From an uncultured Gammaproteobacteria bacterium (lineage in GTDB: Bacteria; Pseudomonadota; Gammaproteobacteria; Pseudomonadales; DT-91): a stretch of DNA of 5,420 nt. The stretch covers positions 4,342-9,761 of the forward strand of contig CAKMZU010000059.1 in assembly GCA_929200485.1 (NCBI GenBank). Direction: 5' to 3'. Every line of letters begins with the position of its first letter. The first letter of the stretch is position 1. A model generated the notes under the pieces. It was not told where the DNA came from, made no database searches, and was given only the letters and a program-made list of their open reading frames with translations. Positions 5,305 through 5,420 of the stretch are shown here, one piece after another. Both the position numbers and the translations under genes were made by a program.

Positions 5305-5420
5305 AACAAGTACAACCGAAAACAATGTTCTGTTATGAGGAGTTTTTTATAAAAAAGTTTTACATGCTATGATTTTTTTTATTTGAGCAACGCCATGAGT
5401 AAGAATTAACGGACATGGAG
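5305..5420 (-). other. Upstream region of the large gene
   Basis: This very AT-rich stretch has several poly-A/T runs and no supportable gene. A weak promoter guess on the minus strand is TTGCTC (5385-5390) and TAGCAT (5364-5369), but the 15-nt spacing is short. A TATAAA box lies closer to the gene with no -35 partner. No AGGAG-type site precedes either the TTG (5325) or the ATG (5304); the minus-strand sequence here is CTCCTC, which is the complement of such a site. All three minus-strand frames meet a stop, so any upstream gene ends near or beyond this edge. Confidence 0.3.

Noticed and set aside
5305..5325. TTG at 5325 as the start of the large gene
   Set aside because: It is open, but it has no Shine-Dalgarno, and the ATG at 5304 gives a compact signal peptide with a charged n-region. 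The choice remains uncertain.
5385..5420. PmrA-like regulatory box upstream of the large gene (GTTAATTCTTAC)
   Set aside because: The resemblance to the Legionella/Coxiella effector regulator site is too loose, and the organism is not established.

Overview
The window reads as chromosomal DNA of a moderately AT-rich gammaproteobacterium. All four genes I can support lie on the minus strand, in transcription order: a large unrecognised gene (start near 5304), panC, panD, and the 5' third of acs, which runs off the left edge. PanC, PanD and Acs are ordinary, intact-looking housekeeping enzymes of gammaproteobacterial type. The large protein carries eukaryotic-style zinc-binding modules, which suggests an intracellular or amoeba-associated bacterium (a Legionellales-like lifestyle). 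That taxonomic guess is inference from gene content only.

Right half (2422-5304): one gene for a protein of about 960 residues. It begins with a Sec-type signal peptide or N-terminal hydrophobic anchor. This is followed by a C3HC4 RING finger whose ligand spacing closely matches the SIAH/TRAF class of eukaryotic E3 ubiquitin ligases, then a CxxC-x11-H-x3-C TRAF/SIAH-type zinc finger, then a strongly basic NLS-like patch. The remaining roughly 800 residues are mostly helical, lysine-rich and unrecognised; they include degenerate helix repeats and a C-terminal cluster of four cysteines. It is the most interesting object in the window and could be a secreted host-directed ubiquitin ligase or another zinc-dependent adaptor.

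Middle (1113-2421): a 298-bp gap with a weak terminator candidate for the large gene and a weak panC promoter candidate, then panC. The 162-bp panC-panD spacer holds a perfect 12-bp dyad directly abutting a good sigma70-type promoter for panD (TTGATG, 17 nt, CATAAT). Its transcript would begin with a hairpin and could occlude the panD Shine-Dalgarno. The two pantothenate genes are therefore adjacent and co-oriented but probably not a simple operon.

Left (1-731): panD ends at a perfect 12-bp hairpin, then a 5' region leads into acs. PanD makes beta-alanine, and PanC joins it to pantoate to give pantothenate, the CoA precursor. Acs uses CoA to activate acetate. panB, which makes the pantoate precursor, is not in the window.
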